From an uncultured Collinsella sp. (GTDB taxonomy: Bacteria > Actinomycetota > Coriobacteriia > Coriobacteriales > Coriobacteriaceae), in the NCBI GenBank assembly GCA_902494585.1, contig CABUUD010000030.1, forward strand, positions 1 through 17,830: 17,830 nucleotides of DNA, in the 5' to 3' direction. The position numbers were made by a program, and so were the translations under genes. Of the stretch, positions 6,182-13,425 are shown piece after piece. The notes under the pieces were generated by a model that did no database searches, was not told the DNA's origin, and was given only the letters and a program-made list of their open reading frames with translations. Position 1 is the stretch's first letter; each line of letters starts with the position of its first letter.

Positions 6182-8269
6182 ATGGCCGAACTTACTGACC
6201 GCTTCGGGACCATGGTGTTCTCTGAGGAAGTCATGAAGGACTACCTCCCCAAGGACATTTGGAAGCGCCTTGCTGCAACCCTCGAGGGCGGTGAGCCGCT
6301 CGACCTGGATGTGGCCAACGCCGTTGCCCACGCCATGAAGGTCTGGGCTATCTCCAAGGGCGCGACGCACTACGCGCACTGGTTCCAGCCGCTTTCGGGC
6401 ATTACTTCCGAGAAGCACGACAGCTTCCTGGAGCCCAACCACGACGGCACCGCCATTACCAAGTTTACGGGCAAGAACCTCATCCAGGGCGAGCCGGATG
6501 CCTCCAGCTTCCCCAACGGCGGCCTGCGCGCTACCTTCGAGGCCCGTGGCTACACCGCTTGGGATCCCACCAGCCCCGCCTTTATCAAGGACGATGTCCT
6601 GTGCATTCCTACGGCTTTCTGCTCCTACACGGGCGAGGCTCTGGACAAGAAGACCCCGCTGCTGCGCTCCATGACCGCGCTCTCGCGTGAGTCCAAGCGC
6701 GTTTTGGCGCTGTTTGGCAAGACCCCCAAGAAGGTCGTTCCTTCCGTGGGCGACGAGCAGGAGTACTTCCTGATCAAGAAGGACGCCTATCGCAAGCGCA
6801 AGGACCTGGTCATCACCGGCCGCACCCTCTTTGGTGCTGCTCCCTGCAAGGGCCAGGAGCTCGAGGAGCACTACTTTGGCGCTATCCGCCCCACCGTCTC
6901 GGCCTATATGAAGGACCTGGACGATGAACTGTGGGCGCTTGGCATTCCCGCCAAGACCAAGCACAACGAGGTTGCTCCCTGCCAGCATGAGCTCGCCCCC
7001 GTCTATGGCGAAGTCAACGAGGCCATCGACCAGAATCTGGTCATGATGGAGAAGATGAAGCTCATCGCCTCCCGCCACGACTTGGTCTGCCTGCTGCACG
7101 AGAAGCCCTTCGAGGGCATCAACGGTTCGGGCAAGCACAACAACTGGTCGCTTGGCACCGAGTCCGAGAATCTGCTCGATCCGGGCGACACCCCGCTCGA
7201 CAACCTGCAGTTCATCGTCTTCCTCACCGCGGTGATCGAGGCCGTTGATAACTATCAGGAGCTCCTGCGTGCCTCCGTTGCCTCGGCCGGCAACGACCAT
7301 CGTCTGGGCGCCAACGAGGCTCCTCCGGCGATTATGTCCATCTTCCTGGGCGACCAGCTTACCGAGGTCGTCGAGAAGATCATCGATGGCAAGGCTTCCG
7401 TCCATGCCACGCGCGGCGTGCTCGACCTGGGCGCCGATACCCTGCCCAAGCTGATGCAGGACAACACCGACCGCAACCGCACCTCCCCGTTTGCCTTCAC
7501 GGGCAACAAGTTCGAGTTCCGTGCCTGCGGCTCCGAGCAGAACGTCTCCGACTCCAACCTGGTGCTCGATGCCGCCGTGGCCAAGTCGCTCAAGTCCTTC
7601 GCCGACGCGCTTGAGGGTACGCCCGAGGATGAGTTCCAGGACGCTGCGCTCGAGTACTGCAAGAAGGTCCTGACCGACCACCAGCGCATCCTGTTCTCCG
7701 GTGACGGCTACTCCGACGAGTGGCCCGTTGAGGCCGAGAAGCGTGGTCTTGCCAACAACAAGACCACGGCCGACGCCCTGCCCGCCTTTGTTTCCGAAAA
7801 GGCCATCGCGCTCTTTGAGGAGACGGGTGTCCTGACCAAGGCCGAGGCTCAGTGCCGCTACGACTGCAAGCTCGAGAAGTACAACAAGCTCATGAACATC
7901 GAGGCCACCACGATGGTTCGCGAGGCGCGCCGTACCTATCGCCCGGTCATTACCGCCTATGCCACCAAGGTCGCTAAGGGCCTTGAGACTATTCGTGCCG
8001 CCGGTGCTGAGGCCGCCATGCAGTGCGAGCAGAACACGCTCAACAAGCTCTGCAACGGTATCACTGCCATCAACGACTCCATCAAGGCGCTCGACGTCGT
8101 GCATCAGAAGGCCGAGGCTCTCGATGGCCAGGAGCAGGCCAACGTGTACGCGCACGAGGTCGTTCCCGCTATGGATGCGCTGCGTGCCGCCGTGGACGCC
8201 ATGGAGGAGATCGTGGCAGCCGACTACTGGCCGGTCCCGACCTACGACGACATCCTGTTCTACGTGTAG
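6182..8269 (+). CDS. glnN: Type III glutamine synthetase
   Basis: Makes glutamine from glutamate, ammonia and ATP. At 695 residues it has the long subunit of the GSIII class (about 700 residues) rather than the 440-470 of GSI. The class signature GSGKHNNWSLG lies at 315-325; other landmarks are NGGLRATFEARGYTAWDP (112-129), VGDEQEYFL (189-197), CQHELAPVYGEVNEAID (267-283) and FEFRACGSEQN (444-454). The C-terminal 150 residues are helical, as is usual for the class. Start at 6182 chosen because AGGGAG precedes it by about 7 bases; an in-frame ATG at 6119 would add 21 residues unlike the family N-terminus and lacks a ribosome binding site. It stands alone, divergent from metF, and is followed by a strong terminator. 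The GSI adenylylation site is not expected in this class. Confidence 0.97.
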   Translation: MAELTDRFGTMVFSEEVMKDYLPKDIWKRLAATLEGGEPLDLDVANAVAHAMKVWAISKGATHYAHWFQPLSGITSEKHDSFLEPNHDGTAITKFTGKNLIQGEPDASSFPNGGLRATFEARGYTAWDPTSPAFIKDDVLCIPTAFCSYTGEALDKKTPLLRSMTALSRESKRVLALFGKTPKKVVPSVGDEQEYFLIKKDAYRKRKDLVITGRTLFGAAPCKGQELEEHYFGAIRPTVSAYMKDLDDELWALGIPAKTKHNEVAPCQHELAPVYGEVNEAIDQNLVMMEKMKLIASRHDLVCLLHEKPFEGINGSGKHNNWSLGTESENLLDPGDTPLDNLQFIVFLTAVIEAVDNYQELLRASVASAGNDHRLGANEAPPAIMSIFLGDQLTEVVEKIIDGKASVHATRGVLDLGADTLPKLMQDNTDRNRTSPFAFTGNKFEFRACGSEQNVSDSNLVLDAAVAKSLKSFADALEGTPEDEFQDAALEYCKKVLTDHQRILFSGDGYSDEWPVEAEKRGLANNKTTADALPAFVSEKAIALFEETGVLTKAEAQCRYDCKLEKYNKLMNIEATTMVREARRTYRPVITAYATKVAKGLETIRAAGAEAAMQCEQNTLNKLCNGITAINDSIKALDVVHQKAEALDGQEQANVYAHEVVPAMDALRAAVDAMEEIVAADYWPVPTYDDILFYV

Positions 8270-8300
8270 AGCGTAACTGACATATCGTCACGGTATTGAG

Positions 8301-8332
8301 CCGGGGTCCGCATCATGCGGGCCCCGGTTTTT
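8301..8332 (+). terminator. Rho-independent terminator of glnN
   Basis: A 12-base-pair stem (CCGGGGTCCGCA with TGCGGGCCCCGG, one G-U) and loop TCA are followed by TTTTT at 8328-8332. It lies 31 bases after the glnN stop, in the right orientation. Confidence 0.93.
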
Positions 8333-8392
8333 GTTTGCGAAGGACGCTTAGGAGTCCGTTTTGTAACTGATTCGCCCACGTAATAAGGGGTC

Positions 8393-8611
8393 GTGGGCAA
8401 AAAACGTCAAATATGAGTACTGTCACAAGTCCTGTAGCATTATCTTTTTGCAAAATATGCAGTGTTACGCAACATGTGTCCAAGTACTTAGCTGAAAAAC
8501 ACCTGCAATTCTTCCACCTTAGGACCCCTGGCGTCTAAATCGCCTTCAGATGGCATGAAATCGCTGTAACTAAAATGGTAACAGTACTCAAATTTGCCAT
8601 TTTTTGACCAC
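8393..8611. repeat. 219-base segment bounded by 34-base inverted repeats
   Basis: The left arm (8393-8426) and the reverse complement of the right arm (8578-8611) agree at 29 of 34 positions. Both arms share a six-A run followed after a few bases by CAAATWTGAGTACTGTYAC. Similarity continues weakly a few bases outward. The interior of about 150 bases is AT-rich compared with the genes and has no credible ORF. This is the layout of a non-autonomous miniature transposable element, but no target-site duplication is certain and no transposase is in the window. A pair of regulator sites is an alternative. Confidence 0.6.
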
Positions 8612-8673
8612 AGGCCTTGCGATGATGCCGGGATCCGCACCCTGTCGGGTTCGAATCCCGGCACATGGATAGC

Positions 8674-8705
8674 AAAAAGCCCGCCACCGCGAGAGCAACG
8701 GGCTT
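8674..8705 (-). terminator. Duplicated tRNA-Glu terminator hairpin (copy 1)
   Basis: On the minus strand a 12-pair stem (arms 8677-8688 and 8694-8705, five G-U pairs) is followed by a T-tract formed by the A-run at 8674-8678. It now follows only an 18-base tRNA remnant, so it probably has no dedicated transcript. Confidence 0.6.
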
Positions 8706-8716
8706 CTCAGTTTAAA

Positions 8717-8734
8717 TGGTGCCCCCAGCGGGAT
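8717..8734 (-). pseudogene. 3' fragment of a tRNA-Glu gene
   Basis: These 18 bases equal the 3' end of the intact tRNA-Glu at 8906-8923: the end of the T-loop, the 3' strand of the T-stem, the acceptor strand, the discriminator base and the encoded CCA. Sequence identity stops inside the T-loop and the 5' three quarters of the gene are absent. Breakpoints here are typical of tRNA-targeted integration, but a deletion after gene duplication explains it as well. Confidence 0.75.
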
Positions 8735-8822
8735 GTCCGCGTGCGGCTGGCGCCGCCCGCTTCCGCTGCGTCGCTCCGCTCCTTGCGTGCTGCGCTGGAA
8801 AACGCTTGCGCGTTTCCTCAGC

Positions 8823-8923
8823 TCCGCACCCTGTCGGGTTCGAATCCCGGCATATCGGTAGCAAAAAGCCCGTCACCGCTGGGGTAACGGGCTTCTTAAT
8901 TTAAATGGTGCCCCCAGCGGGAT
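8823..8923. repeat. 101-base direct repeat, copy 2
   Basis: Second copy of the unit at 8634. Here the right end continues into the complete tRNA-Glu gene and the hairpin is that gene's terminator. The 88 bases between copies (8735-8822) are GC-rich, carry no ORF of note, and include a small hairpin (GGAAAACGC with GCGTTTCC, 8797-8817). Confidence 0.85.
8863..8894 (-). terminator. Rho-independent terminator of tRNA-Glu
   Basis: On the minus strand a 12-pair stem (arms 8866-8877 and 8883-8894, one G-U, 5-base loop) ends in a T-run (complement of AAAAA, 8863-8867). It starts 12 bases after the encoded CCA of the tRNA. Confidence 0.88.
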
Positions 8924-8982
8924 TCGAACCCGCGATATCCACCTTGAAAGGGTGGCGTCCTTGGCCGCTAGACGATGGGGAC
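8906..8982 (-). tRNA. tRNA-Glu (anticodon UUC)
   Basis: A complete cloverleaf of 77 bases including an encoded CCA. Acceptor stem GTCCCCA pairs with TGGGGGC (one G-U), the D-stem GTC pairs with GAC around a GG-containing loop, the anticodon stem CCACC/GGTGG holds the loop CTTTCAA with anticodon TTC, and the T-arm is GCGGG-TTCGAAT-CCCGC. The sequence closely resembles E. coli tRNA-Glu. It lies on the minus strand with its own -10 element upstream and terminator downstream, so it is a single-gene transcription unit. Confidence 0.97.
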
Positions 8983-8992
8983 AGCGGGAAAG

Positions 8993-8998
8993 AGTATA
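8993..8998 (-). promoter_or_regulatory. -10 element of the tRNA-Glu promoter
   Basis: On the minus strand TATACT (5 of 6 consensus bases) lies 10 bases upstream of the tRNA 5' end, the spacing expected for a start site just before the mature tRNA. A matching -35 is not convincing; an A-rich run (complement of TTTTTT, 9005-9010) lies just upstream. Confidence 0.6.
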
Positions 8999-9037
8999 GC
9001 AGACTTTTTTAGCCGTTCACATATCGTTGGCAAACTG

Positions 9038-9076
9038 AAAAACCACCACAAAGGTGCCTGTCCCCTTTGTGGTGGT
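9038..9076 (-). terminator. REP-like hairpin acting as terminator of murT-gatD
   Basis: A perfect 13-base-pair stem (ACCACCACAAAGG at 9042-9054, complement at 9064-9076) with a 9-base loop. Read on the minus strand it follows the murT-gatD stop by 6 bases and ends in a T-run (complement of AAAAA, 9038-9042). The loop and inner stem carry GGGGACAGGCACC, a motif I associate with dispersed REP-type palindromes; that link is from memory and was not searched. Confidence 0.8.
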
Positions 9077-9082
9077 GAGGTG

Positions 9083-11260
9083 CTAGGGGAGGAGCTTCAT
9101 GGCGGCGTCGTGGGCGGCGTGCTCGTAGGTGTCGTCGAGGGGTTTGAGCGGCAGCAAGGCGGCGGCCTGTGCATCGCCACGGTGCTCGAGGGCATGGGCG
9201 ATCAGCCAGTCGGCGAGCTCGGGGTTCTTGGGCAGCGCCGGGCCATGCAGGTACGTGCCGATGACGCCCTTGTAGATCAGGCCCTCAAAGCCGTCGTCGC
9301 CGTTGTTGCCGGTACCCGTGACGACGGACGTTCCGAGCGGCGTGGCGTCTGCGTCGAGCAGGGTGCGACCTCCATGGTTCTCGAATCCCACAAGGGGCTC
9401 GGGTGACAGGTCGGTCTTGACGGCGACGTTACCGATCAGGCGATTGGCGCCGCGCACGGTCTCAGCGGCAATGACCCCCAGACCTTCAATGCGATTTTCG
9501 CCCATATAGTACGAACGGCCGAGCAGCTGATAGCTGCCACAGATGGCAAGCAGCGAGCCGCCATCCTCAACATAGGCCGCGACCTTGTCTTTTTGGGCGA
9601 GCAGCTCGTGTGCCACGGCTAGCTGGTCGCGGTCGGAGCCGCCACCCATCATGACGATATCGGCATCGGTGAGATCGAGTGACTCGCCCATACGGACCTC
9701 GTCCACGCGAACGGGAATGCCACGCCAGGCGCAACGGCGCTCGAGCGCGATAACATTGCCGCCGTCGCCGTAGAGGTTAAGGGCATCGGGATACAGGTAG
9801 ACGATGCGCAGCGGGTGCGAAAGCTCGACTGGCGCGATGCCGACAGGAAGAGCGCTGCCGTCGGCACGGGCTACGGCGCGCCCGGCAACAGCGTCGGCGG
9901 TGGCGCCTTTCAGCCCGTCGAGCTCCTTGACCAGCGGCGGGAAGGCCGTGTAGTTGGCGACGGCGTAGAAGGTGTCATCGGCGGCCTCGTCTGCCACGGC
10001 GCCAATTGCCTGCGCGACGTCCGAGATAATCGCGGCATCGATGCCGGCGTACTTGAGGCGCACCTGCATGTCGTGCGCGCGCGTGCCTCCGGCAAAGGCG
10101 ACAAGACCCGGCGTGTCGGCGATGCGCTCAAAGTCGACGTCGTAGATCCACGATACATCGTGTCCGTCGGCGTCATTGTCGTTAAGGAAGAAAGCGCAGA
10201 GTCTGCCGCCTGCCGTCTTGATGGACTGGATTTGTCGATCGAAGCCTACGGGATTCTTAGCCAGGTTGGCCTCGACGGTGCGGCCGGCGATATCCCAGCG
10301 CCCCATACGTCCGCCGGCGGGGACGTAGGCATCGAGCGTAGGCTGTAGAAGCGCCGTATCCACGCCCAACTCGTGCGCGGCAAAGAAGGCGGCGGCAACG
10401 TTGTAGACCATGTACAGGCCGTTGTAGCGTGTGGCGATGTGTGCGGCAGCCGCGTCGGGCGCAGATCCAAAGACCAGGTCAAAGTCGTAGCCGTCGCAGC
10501 CGAGCTCCACGCCCGTCACGCGACGGACAAGCGCAGGGCGGGCCCAGCCGCACGAGGGGCAATGGTAGGCGCCGAGCTGGCCGTATTGCACGTAGTCATA
10601 CTCCAGCGGCGCGTTGCACTGTGAGCAAAAACGTGAGTCGCTAATACGGTCGGACTCGGTGTTGGTGGCGCCGTCGATGCCAAAGGCAATACTCGCGTTG
10701 GGAACGCGCGCGGCAATCGAGGCGCACAGCGGGTCGTCGGCGTTGTAGATAAGCGTTGTTGTCGGCGAGAGCTCCAACGCATGGGCGATGACCTCCTGGG
10801 TGTGATCGATCTCGCCGTAGCGGTCTAGCTGGTCGCGGAACAGGTTGAGTAGCACAAAGTACGTCGGCTTGAGCTTGGGCAGAACGCGTACGGTGTAAAG
10901 CTCATCGCATTCAAAAACGCCCACGCGCTTGCCGCCGCCGGCTCGCTTGAGGCCGCTGCGCGCCTCAAGCAGTGCACCCACCACGCCCGGCTCCATGTTG
11001 TTGCCGGCGCGGTTGCATACCACGGTGGCGCCGCTGGCGGCAACGGCGTCGGCGATGAGGTTGGAGGTGGTGGTCTTGCCGTTGGTGCCGGTGATCACCA
11101 CGCTGCGGTCGACAAGGCCCGCGAGGTCGCTTAGCAGCTCGGGGTCGATCTTCATGGCGATGCGGCCGGGGAGTACGCCGCCCTGGCGTTTGAGGACGGA
11201 GCGCAGCCCCCAGCGGGCGATATCGCTCGAGGTGCAGGCAAGAGATGAGCGGAGGTTCAT
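9083..11260 (-). CDS. MurT-GatD fusion: lipid II isoglutaminyl synthase
   Basis: Amidates the alpha-carboxyl of D-Glu in lipid II on the cytoplasmic side, giving D-isoglutamine in the peptidoglycan stem peptide. Residues 1 to about 450 are MurT: N-terminal helix ending in LPGRIAMKID, the Mur-ligase P-loop GTNGKTTT (58-65), NNMEPG, FECDE (116-120), NLFRDQLDRYGE (139-150), a four-cysteine zinc ribbon (Cys212, 215, 234, 237) and the C-terminal MurT motif DGHDVSWIYDVDFE (365-378). An Ala-rich linker (about 451-480) leads into GatD, a class I-like glutamine amidotransferase: LYPDALNLYGDGGN (489-502), nucleophile Cys574 in LAICGSYQLLG, NHGGRT (628-633) and His672 in GTYLHGP. In Staphylococcus aureus and streptococci these are two proteins of about 437 and 243 residues; here one uninterrupted frame has their summed length. 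AGGAA precedes the ATG by 8 bases. Last gene after two TPR-like genes, 45 bases downstream. Confidence 0.94.
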   Translation of the reverse strand: MNLRSSLACTSSDIARWGLRSVLKRQGGVLPGRIAMKIDPELLSDLAGLVDRSVVITGTNGKTTTSNLIADAVAASGATVVCNRAGNNMEPGVVGALLEARSGLKRAGGGKRVGVFECDELYTVRVLPKLKPTYFVLLNLFRDQLDRYGEIDHTQEVIAHALELSPTTTLIYNADDPLCASIAARVPNASIAFGIDGATNTESDRISDSRFCSQCNAPLEYDYVQYGQLGAYHCPSCGWARPALVRRVTGVELGCDGYDFDLVFGSAPDAAAAHIATRYNGLYMVYNVAAAFFAAHELGVDTALLQPTLDAYVPAGGRMGRWDIAGRTVEANLAKNPVGFDRQIQSIKTAGGRLCAFFLNDNDADGHDVSWIYDVDFERIADTPGLVAFAGGTRAHDMQVRLKYAGIDAAIISDVAQAIGAVADEAADDTFYAVANYTAFPPLVKELDGLKGATADAVAGRAVARADGSALPVGIAPVELSHPLRIVYLYPDALNLYGDGGNVIALERRCAWRGIPVRVDEVRMGESLDLTDADIVMMGGGSDRDQLAVAHELLAQKDKVAAYVEDGGSLLAICGSYQLLGRSYYMGENRIEGLGVIAAETVRGANRLIGNVAVKTDLSPEPLVGFENHGGRTLLDADATPLGTSVVTGTGNNGDDGFEGLIYKGVIGTYLHGPALPKNPELADWLIAHALEHRGDAQAAALLPLKPLDDTYEHAAHDAAMKLLP

Positions 11261-11305
11261 GAAACCGTTCCTAACGTAAACGACATGGTCGGGTCGAGTG
11301 CGTCA

Positions 11306-12349
11306 CTAAAAACCGTAGCGGCGCGCAAATTCCTGGGCAAGCTGCGACACGTCTTCGCAGGCATTGGCCCAGGGGGCAAAGTCGGGAGTGTCCGAGATAA
11401 TACCGTCCGCTTCCCAAACGGCCTGGTGCGAAAGATCCCAGGGATCGTGTGGCTCGGGCCGGCAGGGAAGGTACGGTGTCTGGTACATGGGGTTCAGTAA
11501 GAAGAACGCACCGCCCTCGCAGCGGTTGGCAAACTCGCGCAGCGCGCGTGTCGCCGGGCGCATCTTGTTTGTTTTGAACAGCAGGATCGTGCGGGCGAGC
11601 AGATACCAAGGAGAGTTCTCGAGCGCGTCAGCCCCGATCTCTTCCTCGAGCTGGTGGGCTAGGGCAAAAAAGCCGTCCTCGTCTTCCAAGCGAGCAAGGG
11701 CGAGCAGCACGGTGCCTGCGGCTCGGGTGGGGTAGCCTTCCGCCTTAAGAACACGGCGGGCGTAGTTGGCGGCAGCGCGGTAGCGGGCGCTCGCCATGCA
11801 CAGCTGCGAGATGGCATCGAGTGTGTGAAGCCACCCGATAAGAGCCGGCTCGCTCACGGTAAGGTCTGCTGCGGTGACACCATCGGCCAAAACATTATTG
11901 GCCCAGTAGTGCGAGGCTTCCATGTCGAACCCGGGCACGCTTTGCTGCAGGTAATCGGCCGTGGTCGCCTCGAGCTTCATCAGGTCGCCTAGGCAGGCGT
12001 CAACGGGCGTGTCGGCCAGGATGATGGCGAGCAGCTGCGCGTCGACGGCCAGTGCATCGACGCGGACAATTTTGAGCAGCTCATCGCGCATGTCGTCGAA
12101 CAGGCGATTACGCGTCTGTTCGAACTCCTCGTCGCTGCCCATGTCCTCGATGCGATGGAGCTCGTCGAGCAGGTGGCGATGAACACCGGCATAGGACAGC
12201 AGCGCCTGGGCATGCTCGGTCTGCGCATACTTGTGAGGGTTGACGCTTACGTCGTTATGGACAAGCTCGCGTGCTGCATCGGTGAGTTCGGGGTGCGACG
12301 CCAGATAGGTGCGCTCCAGGTAGGCGGGGATGTAGACGCTCGGATCCAT
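11306..12349 (-). CDS. TPR-like helical repeat protein B, function unknown
   Basis: A 347-residue soluble protein made almost wholly of amphipathic helices, with no signal peptide or membrane segment. TPR-like helix pairs are seen at about 170-202 (around RYRAAANYARRVLKAEG), 208-238 and 245-275 (SPWYLLARTILLFKTNKMRPATRALREF), written here in parts. A Pro-rich segment (287-303) precedes the C-terminal end. It resembles the preceding gene's product in segment order and in several motifs (RYR, LALARLE, SPW), suggesting an old tandem duplication. Its ATG overlaps the stop of that gene (TAATG), with GGGAGGAG about 10 bases upstream, so the two are probably translated together. A protein-interaction role is inferred from the repeat type only. 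Its position before murT-gatD hints at a cell-wall link without proving it. Confidence 0.85.
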   Translation of the reverse strand: MDPSVYIPAYLERTYLASHPELTDAARELVHNDVSVNPHKYAQTEHAQALLSYAGVHRHLLDELHRIEDMGSDEEFEQTRNRLFDDMRDELLKIVRVDALAVDAQLLAIILADTPVDACLGDLMKLEATTADYLQQSVPGFDMEASHYWANNVLADGVTAADLTVSEPALIGWLHTLDAISQLCMASARYRAAANYARRVLKAEGYPTRAAGTVLLALARLEDEDGFFALAHQLEEEIGADALENSPWYLLARTILLFKTNKMRPATRALREFANRCEGGAFFLLNPMYQTPYLPCRPEPHDPWDLSHQAVWEADGIISDTPDFAPWANACEDVSQLAQEFARRYGF

Positions 12350-13425
12350 TAGAGGTCTCCTCCCTTAAACGGCAAACCCTGCTCGGCCGCCCGCAGGATG
12401 CGCTCATCGATTTGGGAACGCACGATATCGTTGGTGGCGACCCAGGCGGCAAAGCTGGCGTTGTCGGGGGCGCCCAGGCCCTCCTGCAGTACCGGCGTCG
12501 CCTCGGACAGCGCAAGGACAAGCTCGTCGGTGGAGCCCACACCCACGTTGACGCGGGCATAGACGCCATCGGGAAACTCGGTTTGGAAGTAGAGCGCCTC
12601 GGCGGCGTGGGGGCACGAACGCGCAAGGATACGCAGGTAGTGCTCGGCGCCCTCGTAGTCTAGCTCGCGCCAGGCAGCGCTCATCAGCGCGATGAGCGTC
12701 CACGGGTCCAAGTCACGCTCCGCATCTTTGGGGCGGCGGCGCAGCGGGGTATTCGCGAGGTACGGCACGGAGTGAGCGGAGCGAAAGCGCTTGAGCTCCT
12801 CGGCGGGGTATTCGAGCTTTGCCATGGCGAGCATCGCGGTGTGGCGGACATCAGCGGGGTCGTTGGGCGCAAAGTCCAAGCTGCGATTTGCGGCTTCGAG
12901 CGACATGCGGTAGCGGCCGCTAATGAGGGCACGCGATGCCAAGGCGGCAAGCCAACGCAGATAGGGGCGGCGCGTAAGGTCGCCTGCGGCCTCGCGCTCG
13001 TAGGGGTCCTGGGCCGAGGCGATTTTGAGCGCCAGGTCGTGCTCGACCTCATCGCACTTGGACACCAGGTACTGTACGTATTCCTCGTTGGAGCCGGCGG
13101 TGAGGGCGGTCAGCATGCGCTGAGCGTCCCAGTTGGTCGGGTCGAGCGCGGCTGCCTCGCGGAGCATGTTCTCGGCAGCTGCCTCTTCTTGCTCTGCCTG
13201 GGTATCGTCAGGGATAAAGGGAATGCGGTAGTCGACAGCCTCGACCACCTTGGCAATGAGGTGCCCGGCGCGGTCGCGGTCGTGCACGATGAGCGGTGCG
13301 GGGTTGCGGGTGAATTGTTCCATCAGACGCTCTACGGCGGCACCGTCGGTGAGCGGGATATTGTCGCGGCGCAAGGCCTCAAGAACGAGGCGATGGCAAT
13401 CCTCTTGAATGGGATCGAATGCCAT
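12349..13425 (-). CDS. TPR-like helical repeat protein A, function unknown
   Basis: First gene of the minus-strand operon, 358 residues, cytoplasmic by sequence. TPR-like helix pairs stand out at about 152-186 (PYLRWLAALASRALISGRYR followed by a second helix ending DFAPNDP) and 238-272 (DPWTLIALMSAAWRELDYEG and its partner). The N-terminal 75 residues are not repeat-like and include VHDRDRAGHLIAKVVEAVDY (47-66). I start it at 13425 because AAAGGAGG is 4 bases upstream; an ATG 10 codons earlier has no such site. No catalytic motif is visible. The paralogy with the next gene and the operon with murT-gatD are its only clues. A minus-strand TATATA (complement around 13462-13468) is a possible -10 for the operon, without a good -35. 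Confidence 0.85.
   Translation of the reverse strand: MAFDPIQEDCHRLVLEALRRDNIPLTDGAAVERLMEQFTRNPAPLIVHDRDRAGHLIAKVVEAVDYRIPFIPDDTQAEQEEAAAENMLREAAALDPTNWDAQRMLTALTAGSNEEYVQYLVSKCDEVEHDLALKIASAQDPYEREAAGDLTRRPYLRWLAALASRALISGRYRMSLEAANRSLDFAPNDPADVRHTAMLAMAKLEYPAEELKRFRSAHSVPYLANTPLRRRPKDAERDLDPWTLIALMSAAWRELDYEGAEHYLRILARSCPHAAEALYFQTEFPDGVYARVNVGVGSTDELVLALSEATPVLQEGLGAPDNASFAAWVATNDIVRSQIDERILRAAEQGLPFKGGDL

Larger units (their letters stand above)
8634..8734. repeat. 101-base direct repeat, copy 1
   Basis: Matches 8823-8923 base for base without gaps at 91 of 101 positions (offset 189). It comprises, on the plus strand, a tRNA T-arm-like sequence CGGGTTCGAATCCCG, then a hairpin that is a terminator on the minus strand, then the last 18 bases of a minus-strand tRNA-Glu gene. 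The six substitutions in the hairpin keep every pair if G-U is allowed in minus-strand RNA. Confidence 0.85.

Noticed and set aside
6131..8155. A 674-residue open frame on the minus strand opposite glnN
   Set aside because: Antisense shadow of a strongly recognised glutamine synthetase gene; repetitive Leu, Gly and Val composition and no domain.
8374..8398. Stem GCCCACG/CGTGGGC as a second terminator after glnN
   Set aside because: It is followed by A's rather than T's on the plus strand, and the T-run precedes it on the minus strand, so it fits neither direction; part of it overlaps the inverted-repeat element.
8594..8904. Plus-strand frames of 97 and 62 residues across the repeat region
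   Set aside because: They run through tRNA fragments and terminator hairpins, and have no ribosome binding site.
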